Assembly (NCBI RefSeq): GCF_900167905.1
Contig: NZ_FUYZ01000002.1
Span: 124,001-188,000, forward strand
DNA length: 64,000 nt
Source of the DNA: Soonwooa buanensis
GTDB lineage: Bacteria; Bacteroidota; Bacteroidia; Flavobacteriales; Weeksellaceae
Direction of reading: 5' to 3'
Of this stretch, positions 9,381 through 18,379 are shown piece after piece; within the stretch, counting starts at the first letter, position 1, and each line of letters begins with the position of its first letter. The translations under genes and the position numbers were made by a program. The notes beneath the pieces are model-generated. The model searched no databases. It saw only the letters and a list, made by a program, of their open reading frames with translations, and was not told where the DNA came from.

Positions 9381-10997
9381 ATGTTGCGTCCCCAGAATCT
9401 AATTCTTTTAATGTTTTTGATATTTTCGTTGTTAAACGGACAAAAGAATAATGACTTTTCGTCATTGGTGGATAAGAGCGTGCAAAAGATTTATCAGAAT
9501 CCAGATGAGGCCATTAACTTTATACAAAGCTTTATAATAAGTGAGCAAAATCCGGAGCATCGTTTGGTTTTACAAAACCTAATGGCACAAGCCTACGCGA
9601 TGAAGGGCGATTATGTGCAATCTGTGAGAATGTCTTTGGATAAAGAAAATAATATTCTGCACCAGAGCAATCAAGACTTTGCAAACCTTATTAGAGATTA
9701 TGCTTTGGCAGAACAATATCAAAATTTAAAACTCTATAAACAATCTTCAAAATTAATTTCAGAATTGTTGAAAGATCAATCTTTATACAAATCGGACGAA
9801 AACTATAACATTACGATTGCGAAGATCTATCAACTACAAGCCATTAATTTTTCGGTGAATAAAAAAACGGATGAAGCTCTCAGTTCGTTTCAGAAAAGTA
9901 ACACTTATCTTAAAAGTCAGACCGCTGAGAATTTTATTATTAAAACAGAAAATGACCTTTTACAAGCAAGTATTGACCTGAATCGCAAAAAAATTGACAA
10001 GGCAAAAACTGTATTATTTGCAACAAAGCAAGTTGTCGATAATAAGTCGGAGCAAGTGTTTTTATATAGTTTAACTTACGAAAGATTGGCGCGACTTAGC
10101 TTTTTGGATAAAAACTATTCGGAAGCGATTTCTTTGTTAGAAAAAGCTTTAGCAAATGTGGAAGGTGTCGATTATTTGGTTTTAAAATCTAGGATTTACG
10201 ATCAGATGGCAAAGAGTTATCTCGCACTTCAAAACGAAGATAAGTACAGGTTTTACGAAAAACTTTTTGTCGATAGTAAAGCAAAAATTGATGCCAGTCA
10301 AAAAGAAGGCATCCGATATTTGTTAAAATTGACAGAACTTCGGGAGCAACAAAGTCTGGAGCAAGGTCGTAAAGATGCTAGTTTTTTAACAAGATTTTTA
10401 TTAATTGGTTTTGCTGTTGCTGTTGCGGGATTAGCGATTTATTACTTTTTTGAATACAAAAGAAAAGAAGAACTTGCGAAACAATTAGACTTTTTTAGAA
10501 ATCAAAAATCGTATTTTAAAAAATTGTCCGACGCAAAAGCAGATTTGTCCAAGCCAGCTGTGGAGCCTCAAATTGAAGACAACAACAATCTACAAGAGTC
10601 GGAAGTTAAACAACCGAAGAAGAGTATTTTAATTTCTAAAGAGAAAGAAGACGAGATTTTGCAAAAGTTGGACGAGCTAGAAAAGTCCGATCGATTCTTA
10701 AATAAAGAAATGTCGTTGGCAGTTCTGGCGGGACAATTAGAAACCAATACCAAGTATCTTTCAGAAATTATTAACAAATATAAAGGCAAGAATTTCAATC
10801 TTTATATTAATGAATTACGAGTTAATTATATAGCTTACATGTTGAAAACCAATCCGATATATCTTAATTATAAAGTAAGTTATTTGGCTGAGGTTTCGGG
10901 CTTTTCGTCGCACAGTGCCTTCACGACTGTTTTTAAATCCATTACAGGGATGTCACCCAATGCGTATATCCAACAGATTAATCAAAGCAACAAATGA
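9381..10997 (+). CDS. Membrane-anchored TPR protein with C-terminal AraC-type DNA-binding domain
   Basis: 538 residues. A signal/anchor hydrophobic stretch (about 5-20) is followed by helical TPR-like repeats to about residue 330, one transmembrane helix at about 338-358 (FLLIGFAVAVAGLAIYYFF), a charged linker, and an AraC/XylS double HTH at about 438-535 (MSLAVLAGQLE ... VSYLAEVSGFSSHSAFTTVFK). The layout suggests a one-component regulator that senses in the periplasm or at the membrane and binds DNA in the cytoplasm. Its stop overlaps the ATG of the next gene by four bases, so the two are co-translated. A -7 box directly before the ATG suggests a leaderless mRNA. Target genes are not evident. 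Confidence 0.85.
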   Translation: MLRPQNLILLMFLIFSLLNGQKNNDFSSLVDKSVQKIYQNPDEAINFIQSFIISEQNPEHRLVLQNLMAQAYAMKGDYVQSVRMSLDKENNILHQSNQDFANLIRDYALAEQYQNLKLYKQSSKLISELLKDQSLYKSDENYNITIAKIYQLQAINFSVNKKTDEALSSFQKSNTYLKSQTAENFIIKTENDLLQASIDLNRKKIDKAKTVLFATKQVVDNKSEQVFLYSLTYERLARLSFLDKNYSEAISLLEKALANVEGVDYLVLKSRIYDQMAKSYLALQNEDKYRFYEKLFVDSKAKIDASQKEGIRYLLKLTELREQQSLEQGRKDASFLTRFLLIGFAVAVAGLAIYYFFEYKRKEELAKQLDFFRNQKSYFKKLSDAKADLSKPAVEPQIEDNNNLQESEVKQPKKSILISKEKEDEILQKLDELEKSDRFLNKEMSLAVLAGQLETNTKYLSEIINKYKGKNFNLYINELRVNYIAYMLKTNPIYLNYKVSYLAEVSGFSSHSAFTTVFKSITGMSPNAYIQQINQSNK

Positions 10998-12115
10998 AAA
11001 AATTATTAATATGTTTTATGCTTTGTAGTTTTGGGATTTTGACATTGGCATCTAATCCTCGCGAAGCCTTGTTTAATAAAGCTAAAGACAATCTTTTTAG
11101 AAATCCTGAAGAGACTATCAAAATCTCGAATCAGTTATTAAAAGATGAAACTGATGTTAACAAAAAGGCAGAACTTTATTTAACACTTTCCAAAGCATAC
11201 ATTGCAAAACGGGATTTTGATAAGTCATTAACTTACGTCACCAAAGTGCAGGATTTGTTGGGTGAGATTACCAACTCCGATACCAAAGCTCAGATTTTGA
11301 TATCGATTGCGATTCAGTATCAACAGATGGAGGTTTTTAATAAAAGTCTAAGTTTTCTTGACGAAATTGACCAACATAGTCAAAAGATGCCTGATAGTTC
11401 TAGGATAAAATTTTCCGTTTTAGGAAAGGCTTATGCGGTGCGAGGTATGATTTATAAAAGTCAACTAAATCCGGAATTGGCGCTTTCTAAATTTACAATT
11501 GCTGTCAAAAATTTTGAAAAAATTGCACCAGCTTTGCAATCTAATGCTAATCTAAGTGTCGTTTTTTATAATATCGGATATTGTTATTTGGATCTAAATG
11601 ATAAAAATAAGGCTGAAGAATCATTTCTCAATTCCATTAATTTTGCGCAGAAAGAAAAAGCCAGAAGCCTAGAAGCATTTGCTTACAAAGGACTTTCGGA
11701 TGTATACATGAAGAATGCAAAACATCTAGAAGCGTTACAATTGCTGAGTAAAGCGGATAGTTTGGCTGCTAATATTGGCGATTTACTTTTGAATGAAGGG
11801 ATCTACAAAGTGATTGCGGAAAATTATTTGGCTCTTAACGATATTAATAACTATAATATTTACAATCAAAAATACTTGCAAACGCGCTTTCTAAGAGAGC
11901 AAAACGAACTGCAATCTATTAATACGAGTATTGACAATATTCAAAAAGAAAACAAAAAAAATCTCGATGAGATAAGCCAAAGTCAAACAAAACTGGATAG
12001 TTTTATAATAATTTTTGGAGCAATTTTGGTCATTTTATTCTTGTTTTTAATTTGGAAAAAAAGACAAGCTAATCGTCTTCTTCAAGAGAAAATTAAAGTA
12101 ATTTTAAATTCATAA
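10994..12115 (+). CDS. TPR membrane protein, partner or paralogue of the upstream regulator lacking the HTH
   Basis: 373 residues with a signal peptide (about 1-20, ending near ASNP), TPR-like helices throughout (for example AIAYKGLSDVYMKNAKHLEAL-type repeats around 230-260) and one transmembrane helix near residues 336-354 (IIIFGAILVILFLFLIW). The protein stops about 19 residues after that helix, where the upstream gene continues into its AraC domain. There is no frameshifted HTH remnant: the next gene begins ten bases later. It overlaps the regulator gene by ATGA. It may be a sensor subunit or competitor in a complex with the upstream protein; this is inference from architecture and coupling. 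Confidence 0.8.
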   Translation: MKKLLICFMLCSFGILTLASNPREALFNKAKDNLFRNPEETIKISNQLLKDETDVNKKAELYLTLSKAYIAKRDFDKSLTYVTKVQDLLGEITNSDTKAQILISIAIQYQQMEVFNKSLSFLDEIDQHSQKMPDSSRIKFSVLGKAYAVRGMIYKSQLNPELALSKFTIAVKNFEKIAPALQSNANLSVVFYNIGYCYLDLNDKNKAEESFLNSINFAQKEKARSLEAFAYKGLSDVYMKNAKHLEALQLLSKADSLAANIGDLLLNEGIYKVIAENYLALNDINNYNIYNQKYLQTRFLREQNELQSINTSIDNIQKENKKNLDEISQSQTKLDSFIIIFGAILVILFLFLIWKKRQANRLLQEKIKVILNS

Positions 12116-12124
12116 AATTTTATC

Positions 12125-12583
12125 ATGCGAAATATATTTAATGCTTCAGATGTTGAGGTTTACATCAAAGCGATTAATCAGTTAACACCAGAAACGTCGG
12201 CAAAATGGGGCAAAATGTCCGTTGACCAAATGTTAGCGCATTGCAATGTGACTTACGAGTTAATCTATGAGCCACAAAAACACAAAAAGCCTGGTTTTTT
12301 TGCAAGATGGATGATGAAAAAATTCGTGAAACCTAAAGTAACTAACGAGCTTCCGTACAAACAAAATTTGCCGACGGGACCAATGTTTGTAATCAAAGAT
12401 CGCAAAGATTTTGAAACAGAAAAAAAACGATTAATTGGTTTTCTTCAAAAGACGCAACAACTTGGTGCAAGTGCTTTTGATGGTAAAGAAAGTGCGAGTT
12501 TTGGTACGCTCAATTCTCAAGAATGGAATAATATGATGGCCAAACATCTCGATCATCACTTAGCGCAATTTGGGGTATTATGA
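12125..12583 (+). CDS. DUF1569 (DinB-like) domain protein
   Basis: 152 residues, no signal peptide. The pattern (N-terminal KWGKMSVDQMLAHCN, the central basic FFARWMMKKFVKP, and C-terminal MAKHLDHHLAQFG) fits DUF1569, a four-helix DinB/YfiT-like fold. The His residues near residues 40 and 143-146 could form the metal site seen in DinB-like proteins. The biochemical role of the family is not established; thiol- or metal-linked chemistry is the usual guess. Its stop overlaps the next ATG (ATGA), so it is coupled to the secreted protein downstream. Confidence 0.7.
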   Translation: MRNIFNASDVEVYIKAINQLTPETSAKWGKMSVDQMLAHCNVTYELIYEPQKHKKPGFFARWMMKKFVKPKVTNELPYKQNLPTGPMFVIKDRKDFETEKKRLIGFLQKTQQLGASAFDGKESASFGTLNSQEWNNMMAKHLDHHLAQFGVL

Positions 12584-13071
12584 GATTAATTTATCTTTTT
12601 GTATTTCTATTTTCCACCTTGTTTTTTTCACAAACGAAAGAAGCTTTGGAAACTTATTTATTAAATGATAAAAATGCTTTTGTCGGAAAAATAAATAATG
12701 GAGCACCGATTTTAGTTAATATTACAGAAGTTGATGTTAAGGCTTTTCCAAACGAAATAAAAGTGAAAGGAAAATCTGATGTCGAAGGAACAGTTTGCGA
12801 ATTTACAGGAACTCTAACGCTTGAACCTAATTCTCAAATGGGAAATTCTAAGATGTCAACTCTCTTTTATAAATTCGATTTTCAAGAACAAAAACTTCAT
12901 GAGCATACAGGCATTTTTACTGGAAGTTTAGCGATGAAAGTGCTTACCGATAATTTGGCTTTGGTTGTTTTTGAAGGTAATTGGGAAAGTTATAGTAAGA
13001 AAATGCGCTTCCCTGTTTATTTTGATAACAACGAATTATTAAAAACTAAACTTTTAGAACTCTCGAAATAA
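12580..13071 (+). CDS. Secreted protein of unknown function
   Basis: 163 residues with a signal peptide ending around FFSQT (about 1-18). The mature part is predicted as mostly beta strand and contains one cysteine. I do not recognise a family. It overlaps the DUF1569 gene upstream by four bases and shares one base with the ATG of the Old Yellow Enzyme gene downstream, so it belongs to the 12125-14557 operon. Confidence 0.65.
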   Translation: MRLIYLFVFLFSTLFFSQTKEALETYLLNDKNAFVGKINNGAPILVNITEVDVKAFPNEIKVKGKSDVEGTVCEFTGTLTLEPNSQMGNSKMSTLFYKFDFQEQKLHEHTGIFTGSLAMKVLTDNLALVVFEGNWESYSKKMRFPVYFDNNELLKTKLLELSK

Positions 13072-14129
13072 TGAAGTTGTATGAGCCAATAAGTTTTCGA
13101 AATGTCACGTTAGAAAACCGAATCGTTATGTCGCCGATGTGTATGTTTTCGGCGGAAGATGGTGTTGCTAATGATTTTCATTTTGTACATTACGCTAGTC
13201 GCGCGCAAGGTGGCGCTGGACTTATTATGATTGAGTCGACGGGCATTATTCCTGACGGTCGCATTACGTCAAAATGTCTAGGACTTTGGAACGATGAGCA
13301 ACAAAAGTCGATAAAGAAGATTGTCGACTTTGTACATAAGTTTACGAAATCCAAAATTGGGATTCAGTTAGCGCATGCAGGACGGAAGTCCTCAACTTGG
13401 GGCGGAAAACAATTGTCTAAGGAAGATGGTGGTTGGGAAGTCGTTGCACCAAGTGCGATTCCGTTTCAGCCGAGCGATTGTGAGCCAACAGTTTTAAGTG
13501 TTGATGCTATAAAAGATTTAGTTCAAGATTTTAAAAAGTCAGCTAAACGTGCTGTAGAAGCGGGTTGCGATGTTATCGAAATTCATGCGGCGCACGGCTA
13601 TTTGGTACATCAATTTTTGTCGCCTTTATCGAATGTGAGGACAGATGAATATGGCGGAAGTTTCGAGAATAGAATTCGCTTTCTTTTAGAAATAGTCGAG
13701 GCTATTAATGAAGTTATCGACGAAAATGTTGCTTTGTTTGTTCGCGTTTCGGGCTCCGATTATGCTGATGGCGGTTGGGATATTGATGAGAATGTCAAAT
13801 TGGCGGAAGTCCTAAAAACCAAATCTGTGGACTTAATTGATGTTTCTTCAGGCGGAAATATTTTTGGTGCTAAAATTACGTTGTTCAATTCTTATCAAGT
13901 GCCGTTTTCGCAAAAGATAAAACAACAAACTGGTATTAAAACTGGCGCTGTTGGTTTGATTACCGATGTTAAATCTGCAGAAGAAATTCTTAAAAACAAT
14001 GAAGCGGATTTAATTTTCCTTGCAAGAGAGCTTCTCAGAAATCCATATTTTCCAGTGCTTAATAGTTTTGAAAATAATGAAAATTGTTTCTTTCCAAAAC
14101 AATATGATAAAGCAAAACCTGAAAATTAA
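13071..14129 (+). CDS. namA: NADPH dehydrogenase of the Old Yellow Enzyme family (YqjM/NamA-like)
   Basis: 352 residues forming a full TIM-barrel FMN ene-reductase that reduces activated C=C bonds of enones and nitro compounds with NADPH. Family marks are SPMCMFS near residue 21, where the Cys (residue 24) corresponds to the redox-tuning Cys26 of Bacillus YqjM; QLAHAGRKSS; the substrate-binding HAAHGYLVHQFLSP with its two His; and the end motif LARELLRNPYFP. The start shares a base with the stop of the preceding gene. The gene symbol is by similarity to YqjM/NamA; the physiological substrate is unknown. Confidence 0.88.
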   Translation: MKLYEPISFRNVTLENRIVMSPMCMFSAEDGVANDFHFVHYASRAQGGAGLIMIESTGIIPDGRITSKCLGLWNDEQQKSIKKIVDFVHKFTKSKIGIQLAHAGRKSSTWGGKQLSKEDGGWEVVAPSAIPFQPSDCEPTVLSVDAIKDLVQDFKKSAKRAVEAGCDVIEIHAAHGYLVHQFLSPLSNVRTDEYGGSFENRIRFLLEIVEAINEVIDENVALFVRVSGSDYADGGWDIDENVKLAEVLKTKSVDLIDVSSGGNIFGAKITLFNSYQVPFSQKIKQQTGIKTGAVGLITDVKSAEEILKNNEADLIFLARELLRNPYFPVLNSFENNENCFFPKQYDKAKPEN

Positions 14130-14134
14130 AAACT

Positions 14135-14557
14135 ATGAAAACTAAGGTAGAAAAAGAAATTATCATAAATGCGTCAATTGATAAAGTTTGGAAAGCTTTA
14201 ACCAATAAAGACGACATGAAACATTGGTATTTTGATATTCCAGATTTTAGTTTAGAAAAAGCTGCAGTTTTTAATTTTTATGAACCTGGCGTCGAGAACA
14301 AATTTTGGCATCGTTGTCAAATTGAAGAAGTGATTCCTAATCATATTTTTAAACATACTTGGGAACATCCTGATTTTAGTAAAGCTGTAACACATTTAAC
14401 TTGGACGCTTTCAGAAAAGGATGGTCAAACGGTTGTAAATCTAAATCACGACAATCTTGATGGTCTTGCTGAAGCTGGAGACGATTTTAAAACAGAAAAT
14501 TACGATGCGGGTTGGACAGAAATTCTGAAAGGTTTAAAAGAATACTTAGAAAAGTAA
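14135..14557 (+). CDS. SRPBCC/AHSA1-type START-like domain protein
   Basis: 140 residues with the Activator-of-Hsp90 (AHSA1) pattern: VEKEIIINASIDKVWKALTN at the start, a central FEP/HRCQIEEVIPNHIFKHTW, then THLTWTLSEKDG and GWTEILKGLKEYLEK at the end. The fold is a helix-grip ligand-binding cavity; ligands are not predictable. It follows the OYE gene by five bases and is the last gene of the operon before a terminator at 14588. Confidence 0.82.
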   Translation: MKTKVEKEIIINASIDKVWKALTNKDDMKHWYFDIPDFSLEKAAVFNFYEPGVENKFWHRCQIEEVIPNHIFKHTWEHPDFSKAVTHLTWTLSEKDGQTVVNLNHDNLDGLAEAGDDFKTENYDAGWTEILKGLKEYLEK

Positions 14558-14586
14558 ATTATTTTTATTCTATCAATAACAAATAA

Positions 14587-14616
14587 AGAGCTTGTCATTT
14601 GACAAGCTTTTTTTAT
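14587..14616 (+). terminator. Rho-independent terminator
   Basis: Hairpin AGCTTGTC / GACAAGCT (14589-14596 with 14601-14608) followed by a run of T. It ends the 12125-14557 operon. Confidence 0.85.
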
Positions 14617-14766
14617 GTGGATAATTCTTTACTTAGTTTTAATTTCGTTTGTTTATGTGGAATTTGTGACGTTTTTGGGTTTATTTTTGTTTTGTATTTA
14701 AATATTTTCAATTATTTCGATTTATTTAATATTTATATCTTCGCTGGGACTAAAAATAAAATTTAT

Positions 14767-15873
14767 ATGAAGAAGTTTTTATCGACTCTCGGACTTTTAT
14801 CGTTCGGGACTCTTATGCATGCGCAGATTACTGGTTGTACCATTGCTCCCAACGGAGCTTATCCTTCAGGAGTTGTAACACCTGTTTGTAATAATTCTAA
14901 TGAAATTGTAGCAGAATGGGGTTTTACTGGTGAATATACGATGGTGAAGCTCACCAAAAATGTTAGTTACGAATTTGCTGCAGCCCTAGATAATGGTCCA
15001 GCTTTTATTACGATTTCAGAAAATACAGCTAATCCAACAATTCTAGCGTCGGGTAGTGGCAAAGTTGTTTTCAAACCAGCCGAAGATATTGTTATTAGAT
15101 TCTATACACATCTTAATTCTAATTGCGGAAACAATGATTATGAATTTGTAGATAGAAAAGTAAAATGTTTCTTAGATGTTCGAGATGTTTACTGTGAGCC
15201 AACATTGGACTGTTCGGATGGGGCAGTTATAAAGAATGTGAAGTTTGCAGATCTAGTTAATGCTTCAGATTGTTCTACAAATGGTTTTAATGATTTTACT
15301 GCAAAAAAAGCCAATGTTAAAAAAGGCGAAACCTATAATTTTGAAGCTGAAATAGGTTACGGTTGGTACAATCAGTCGGTTTCGGTTTGGATCGATTATA
15401 ATAAAAATTTCTTGTTTGAGCCACACGAGTTCACTTATATTGGTACGATTGACCAAGGTGTTTTATCAAAAGATATTACAATCCCAGACAATATAGTAAA
15501 TGGAGAATACAGAATGCGTGTAAGATTAGCAACTGTGACGCAATCTGGAGCAACGGCGGATAAAGCTTGTGATATGAATGATGCTTACGGCGAAACTGAA
15601 GATTATACTTTGAATGTTGTTGATTATTTGTCAACACAAAATCACAAAGATTCCGAAATTAAATTGGCACCAAATCCTGTTGTAGATATTCTTAATATTT
15701 CGACAAGTGTAAAGGTATCAGAAATTAATATTGTTGATATAAGTGGTAAAGTCGTAAGTAGCGTAAAATCTAAAAATAGTATAGATTTCAAATCTCTGCC
15801 TTCTGGTATTTACATTGTTAATGTGACATTAGAAAATCAAAAAACGCTTAGTAGAAAAGTTGTTAAGAAATAA
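14767..15873 (+). CDS. Secreted GEVED-domain protein with T9SS type A sorting domain
   Basis: 368 residues from the ATG at 14767, whose product begins with a clear signal peptide (MKKFLSTLGLLSFGTLMHAQ). A longer TTG-initiated reading would begin inside the upstream terminator and is unlikely. The middle carries a GEVED domain (VWIDYNKNFLFEPHEF, the IPDNIVNGEYRMRVRL stretch and GETEDYTLNV), and the C-terminus (LAPNPVVDILNIS to LSRKVVKK) is a type IX sorting signal. Several Cys pairs probably form disulfides. The protein is probably cell-surface adhesive or structural. The same GEVED-plus-sorting tail occurs in the protease at 35094. Confidence 0.85.
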   Translation: MKKFLSTLGLLSFGTLMHAQITGCTIAPNGAYPSGVVTPVCNNSNEIVAEWGFTGEYTMVKLTKNVSYEFAAALDNGPAFITISENTANPTILASGSGKVVFKPAEDIVIRFYTHLNSNCGNNDYEFVDRKVKCFLDVRDVYCEPTLDCSDGAVIKNVKFADLVNASDCSTNGFNDFTAKKANVKKGETYNFEAEIGYGWYNQSVSVWIDYNKNFLFEPHEFTYIGTIDQGVLSKDITIPDNIVNGEYRMRVRLATVTQSGATADKACDMNDAYGETEDYTLNVVDYLSTQNHKDSEIKLAPNPVVDILNISTSVKVSEINIVDISGKVVSSVKSKNSIDFKSLPSGIYIVNVTLENQKTLSRKVVKK

Positions 15874-15879
15874 CAAAGA

Positions 15880-15911
15880 AAAATCCCCAATAATCTTGGG
15901 GATTTTATTTT
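15880..15911. terminator. Bidirectional terminator between GEVED gene and hemL
   Basis: AAAATCCCC (15880-15888) pairs with GGGGATTTT (15898-15906), with A/T tracts on both sides, between convergent genes. Confidence 0.88.
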
Positions 15912-15913
15912 AT

Positions 15914-17197
15914 CTAAAATTCGAATCTTCGAACCGCTTCTAGAGTTTTATCAATTTCTGCATCTTGGATCGCAGCGGAGATAAACCAAGTTTCGTAACC
16001 ACTTGGTGGAAGATAAATTCCGTTTGCTAACATCTGTTGGAAGAAGTTATTGAAAATACAAGTGTAAACGGAATCGTAAGCCTCTTGGAAGTTAGAAACT
16101 TTGTTGGTTTCAAAGAAGATGGACATCATACTTCCTTTTCGGTTGATGCGATGTTTTAGACCTTTTTCGTTAAGGATTTTTCCAATTTCGAAATCTAAAG
16201 TTTCGGTCGTTTTATTGATTTTATTATAGAAATCTTTATCCGATTTAATCAATTCTAAAGTTGTTAAACCAGCGCGCATCGCCAGAGGATTTCCGCTCAA
16301 AGTTCCAGCTTGATAAACTGGACCATTTGGCGCCAGATAATCCATGATTTCTTGTCTAGCTGCAAATGCACCAACTGGCATTCCGCCACCGATAACTTTC
16401 CCGAAAGTGACAATATCAGCGTCAACACCAAAAGTTTCTTGTGCGCCACCAAAAGCCAAACGGAAACCTGTCATCACTTCATCAAAAATTAGTAAAGCGC
16501 CATTGTCTTGACAAACTTTTTTAAGATTTTGAAGAAAATTATTTTCTGGCAAAACACAACCCATATTTCCTGCAACGGGTTCTACAATAACGGCAGCGAT
16601 TTCGCCTTGGTTATGACGGAAAATATCAGCAACATTTTCGATATCGTTATAAGTAGCAATCAAAGTATCTTGCGCGGTTCCTTTGGTAACACCAGGCGAA
16701 TTTGGATTTCCGAAAGTTGCGGCGCCGCTTCCAGCTTTTATTAAAAACGAATCCGAATGTCCATGATAACAACCATCGAATTTGATGATTTTATCTCTTC
16801 CTGTAAAACCTCTAGCCAAACGAATCGCGCTCATACAAGCTTCAGTTCCCGAAGAAACCATACGGATTTGGTCGATATTTGGAACATTGTCGACGATAAG
16901 TTTCGCAATTTCAGTTTCTAATTCGGTTGGAGTTCCGTAAGAAAAACCATGTTCTGCTTGTTTCTGAATTGCTTCTAAAACAACAGGATGTGTGTGTCCC
17001 AAAATCGCAGGTCCCCAAGAGTTGATGTAGTCAACATAGTTGCGATCATCAGCATCTGTAAGGTAAGCGCCTTTTGCAGATTTCATGAAAACGGGAACGC
17101 CTCCAACAGATTTGAAAGCTCTTACAGGTGAGTTAACACCACCGGGAATATACTTTTGTGCCTCGTCAAATAAGGCTGAACTTCTTTGATATAACAT
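15914..17197 (-). CDS. hemL: Glutamate-1-semialdehyde 2,1-aminomutase
   Basis: 427 residues, the usual length. It converts glutamate-1-semialdehyde to 5-aminolevulinate with PMP/PLP in the C5 tetrapyrrole route. Visible marks are the N-terminal [28 protein letters not shown] near residue 115, GCYHGHSD, the PLP-phosphate region [10 protein letters not shown], and the Schiff-base Lys267 in [15 protein letters not shown]. It starts at ATG. No other hem genes are adjacent, so it appears to be a single gene downstream of the glucosaminidase on the same strand. Confidence 0.97.
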   Translation of the reverse strand: MLYQRSSALFDEAQKYIPGGVNSPVRAFKSVGGVPVFMKSAKGAYLTDADDRNYVDYINSWGPAILGHTHPVVLEAIQKQAEHGFSYGTPTELETEIAKLIVDNVPNIDQIRMVSSGTEACMSAIRLARGFTGRDKIIKFDGCYHGHSDSFLIKAGSGAATFGNPNSPGVTKGTAQDTLIATYNDIENVADIFRHNQGEIAAVIVEPVAGNMGCVLPENNFLQNLKKVCQDNGALLIFDEVMTGFRLAFGGAQETFGVDADIVTFGKVIGGGMPVGAFAARQEIMDYLAPNGPVYQAGTLSGNPLAMRAGLTTLELIKSDKDFYNKINKTTETLDFEIGKILNEKGLKHRINRKGSMMSIFFETNKVSNFQEAYDSVYTCIFNNFFQQMLANGIYLPPSGYETWFISAAIQDAEIDKTLEAVRRFEF

Positions 17198-17282
17198 GTT
17201 TTGTTATGAATTTATTATTGTCTGAAAAACAGTTTTTATTGAATTAAAATTTCGAATCTCGAATCTCAAATTACAATCAAAA

Positions 17283-18347
17283 CTAGCTTCTCGGTTTTTT
17301 ATTTTTAAGATAGATCACTTGCCCAACGCGCGGTTGTTGACCTTCATCCATTCTGTTTTTTGAATAAAGTTTGGAAAGTTTAATTCCAAATTTTTGAGAA
17401 ATGTCGTGCATATCCTCACCAATCTCGGCTTTGTAAGTATCAACATTACCAGAAGATGACTTTTTGTCTAAGAAAACAATGTCATTTTTCTTCAAAGTAT
17501 TGCTATTAAGTTCATTAAATTTAATGATTTTCTTTTCGCTAATTCCGAATTTTTTAGAAATCGTCGCAACATCCGTATCTACTGGAACTACGAAAAACTT
17601 CATACCACCATTTGGATGATTTTTCACCAAAATATTTTTAAGTAAAGCTGGAGCAGAAAGTGTCTCGCTCTGTTTGTTAACGTCTTTTTGATATTGTGCA
17701 TACGAGGTTTGCTCGTAAGTTGCTTTAACAGTCGCAGGCGTTACTTTAGAGTTGGCTTTGTTTTGATCCATTTGCGCCATAAAAACCGCATCGTTATTAA
17801 GCGCAGGATATAATTTTAGAACTGCGTAATAGACTTGATCTGTCGACGTATTATCAAATTCGTAGAGTTTGTATTTTTCGATTTTATCAATCAAAATATA
17901 AGCATAGCGCGGATTGGTCGCATAACCAGCTTTTTTAAGACCATGTGCCCAAGCACGATAATCTTTCATGTCTAAATCAAAAAGCTTGGTATAATATTTA
18001 CGAGTCGCCAAGAAAATAGAATGATCTTCATAAGATTGACGTGGATCATCATAAACACGGAAACACTCATTAGGTGCGTCATCCGTATGCTTCATGCTTT
18101 TACCAGTCCAGTCTTCTTTACATTTGATACCGAAATGGTTGTTACCTTGTTGAGCCAATCGACTTTGTCCGCCGCCAGTTTCCAAAAGGCCTTGCGCTAA
18201 AGTTATACTTGCTGGGATTTTATATTTTTCCATTTCTTCGACTGCGTATTTCGCAAATCGTTGGATGTATTGATCTTCTGTTTTCCAAGTTTGTGCTTTG
18301 GCAAATCCAAGCGTCATGATACAAACTAAAGCAAATATTCTCTTCAT
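17283..18347 (-). CDS. Exported glucosaminidase with LysM domains
   Basis: 354 residues from ATG at 18347, which gives a clean signal peptide (MKRIFALVCIMTLGFAKAQ). A longer TTG reading from 18365 adds six residues ahead of it. The glucosaminidase (FlgJ/LytG-type) domain covers about residues 25-165, with the active-site region ITLAQGLLETGGGQSRLAQ and NNHFGIKCKEDWTG. The C-terminal third contains two LysM-type peptidoglycan-binding repeats (VDTDVATISKKFGISEKKI and MHDISQKFGIKLSKLY). It is likely a periplasmic beta-N-acetylglucosaminidase that trims peptidoglycan glycan strands during growth or division. Confidence 0.88.
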   Translation of the reverse strand: MKRIFALVCIMTLGFAKAQTWKTEDQYIQRFAKYAVEEMEKYKIPASITLAQGLLETGGGQSRLAQQGNNHFGIKCKEDWTGKSMKHTDDAPNECFRVYDDPRQSYEDHSIFLATRKYYTKLFDLDMKDYRAWAHGLKKAGYATNPRYAYILIDKIEKYKLYEFDNTSTDQVYYAVLKLYPALNNDAVFMAQMDQNKANSKVTPATVKATYEQTSYAQYQKDVNKQSETLSAPALLKNILVKNHPNGGMKFFVVPVDTDVATISKKFGISEKKIIKFNELNSNTLKKNDIVFLDKKSSSGNVDTYKAEIGEDMHDISQKFGIKLSKLYSKNRMDEGQQPRVGQVIYLKNKKPRS

Positions 18348-18379
18348 AATTGTTTTAAGTTTCAAAATTTTTAAAAGAA

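Noticed and set aside
14599-14766. A longer N-terminus for the GEVED protein from TTG 14599
   Set aside because: It would start inside the terminator stem of the preceding gene and would place 56 residues ahead of a clean signal peptide that starts at ATG 14767.
17250-17275. Short near-repeat TCGAATCTCGAATCTC upstream of hemL
   Set aside because: Only two imperfect units in an AT-rich intergenic stretch; no support for a regulatory function.
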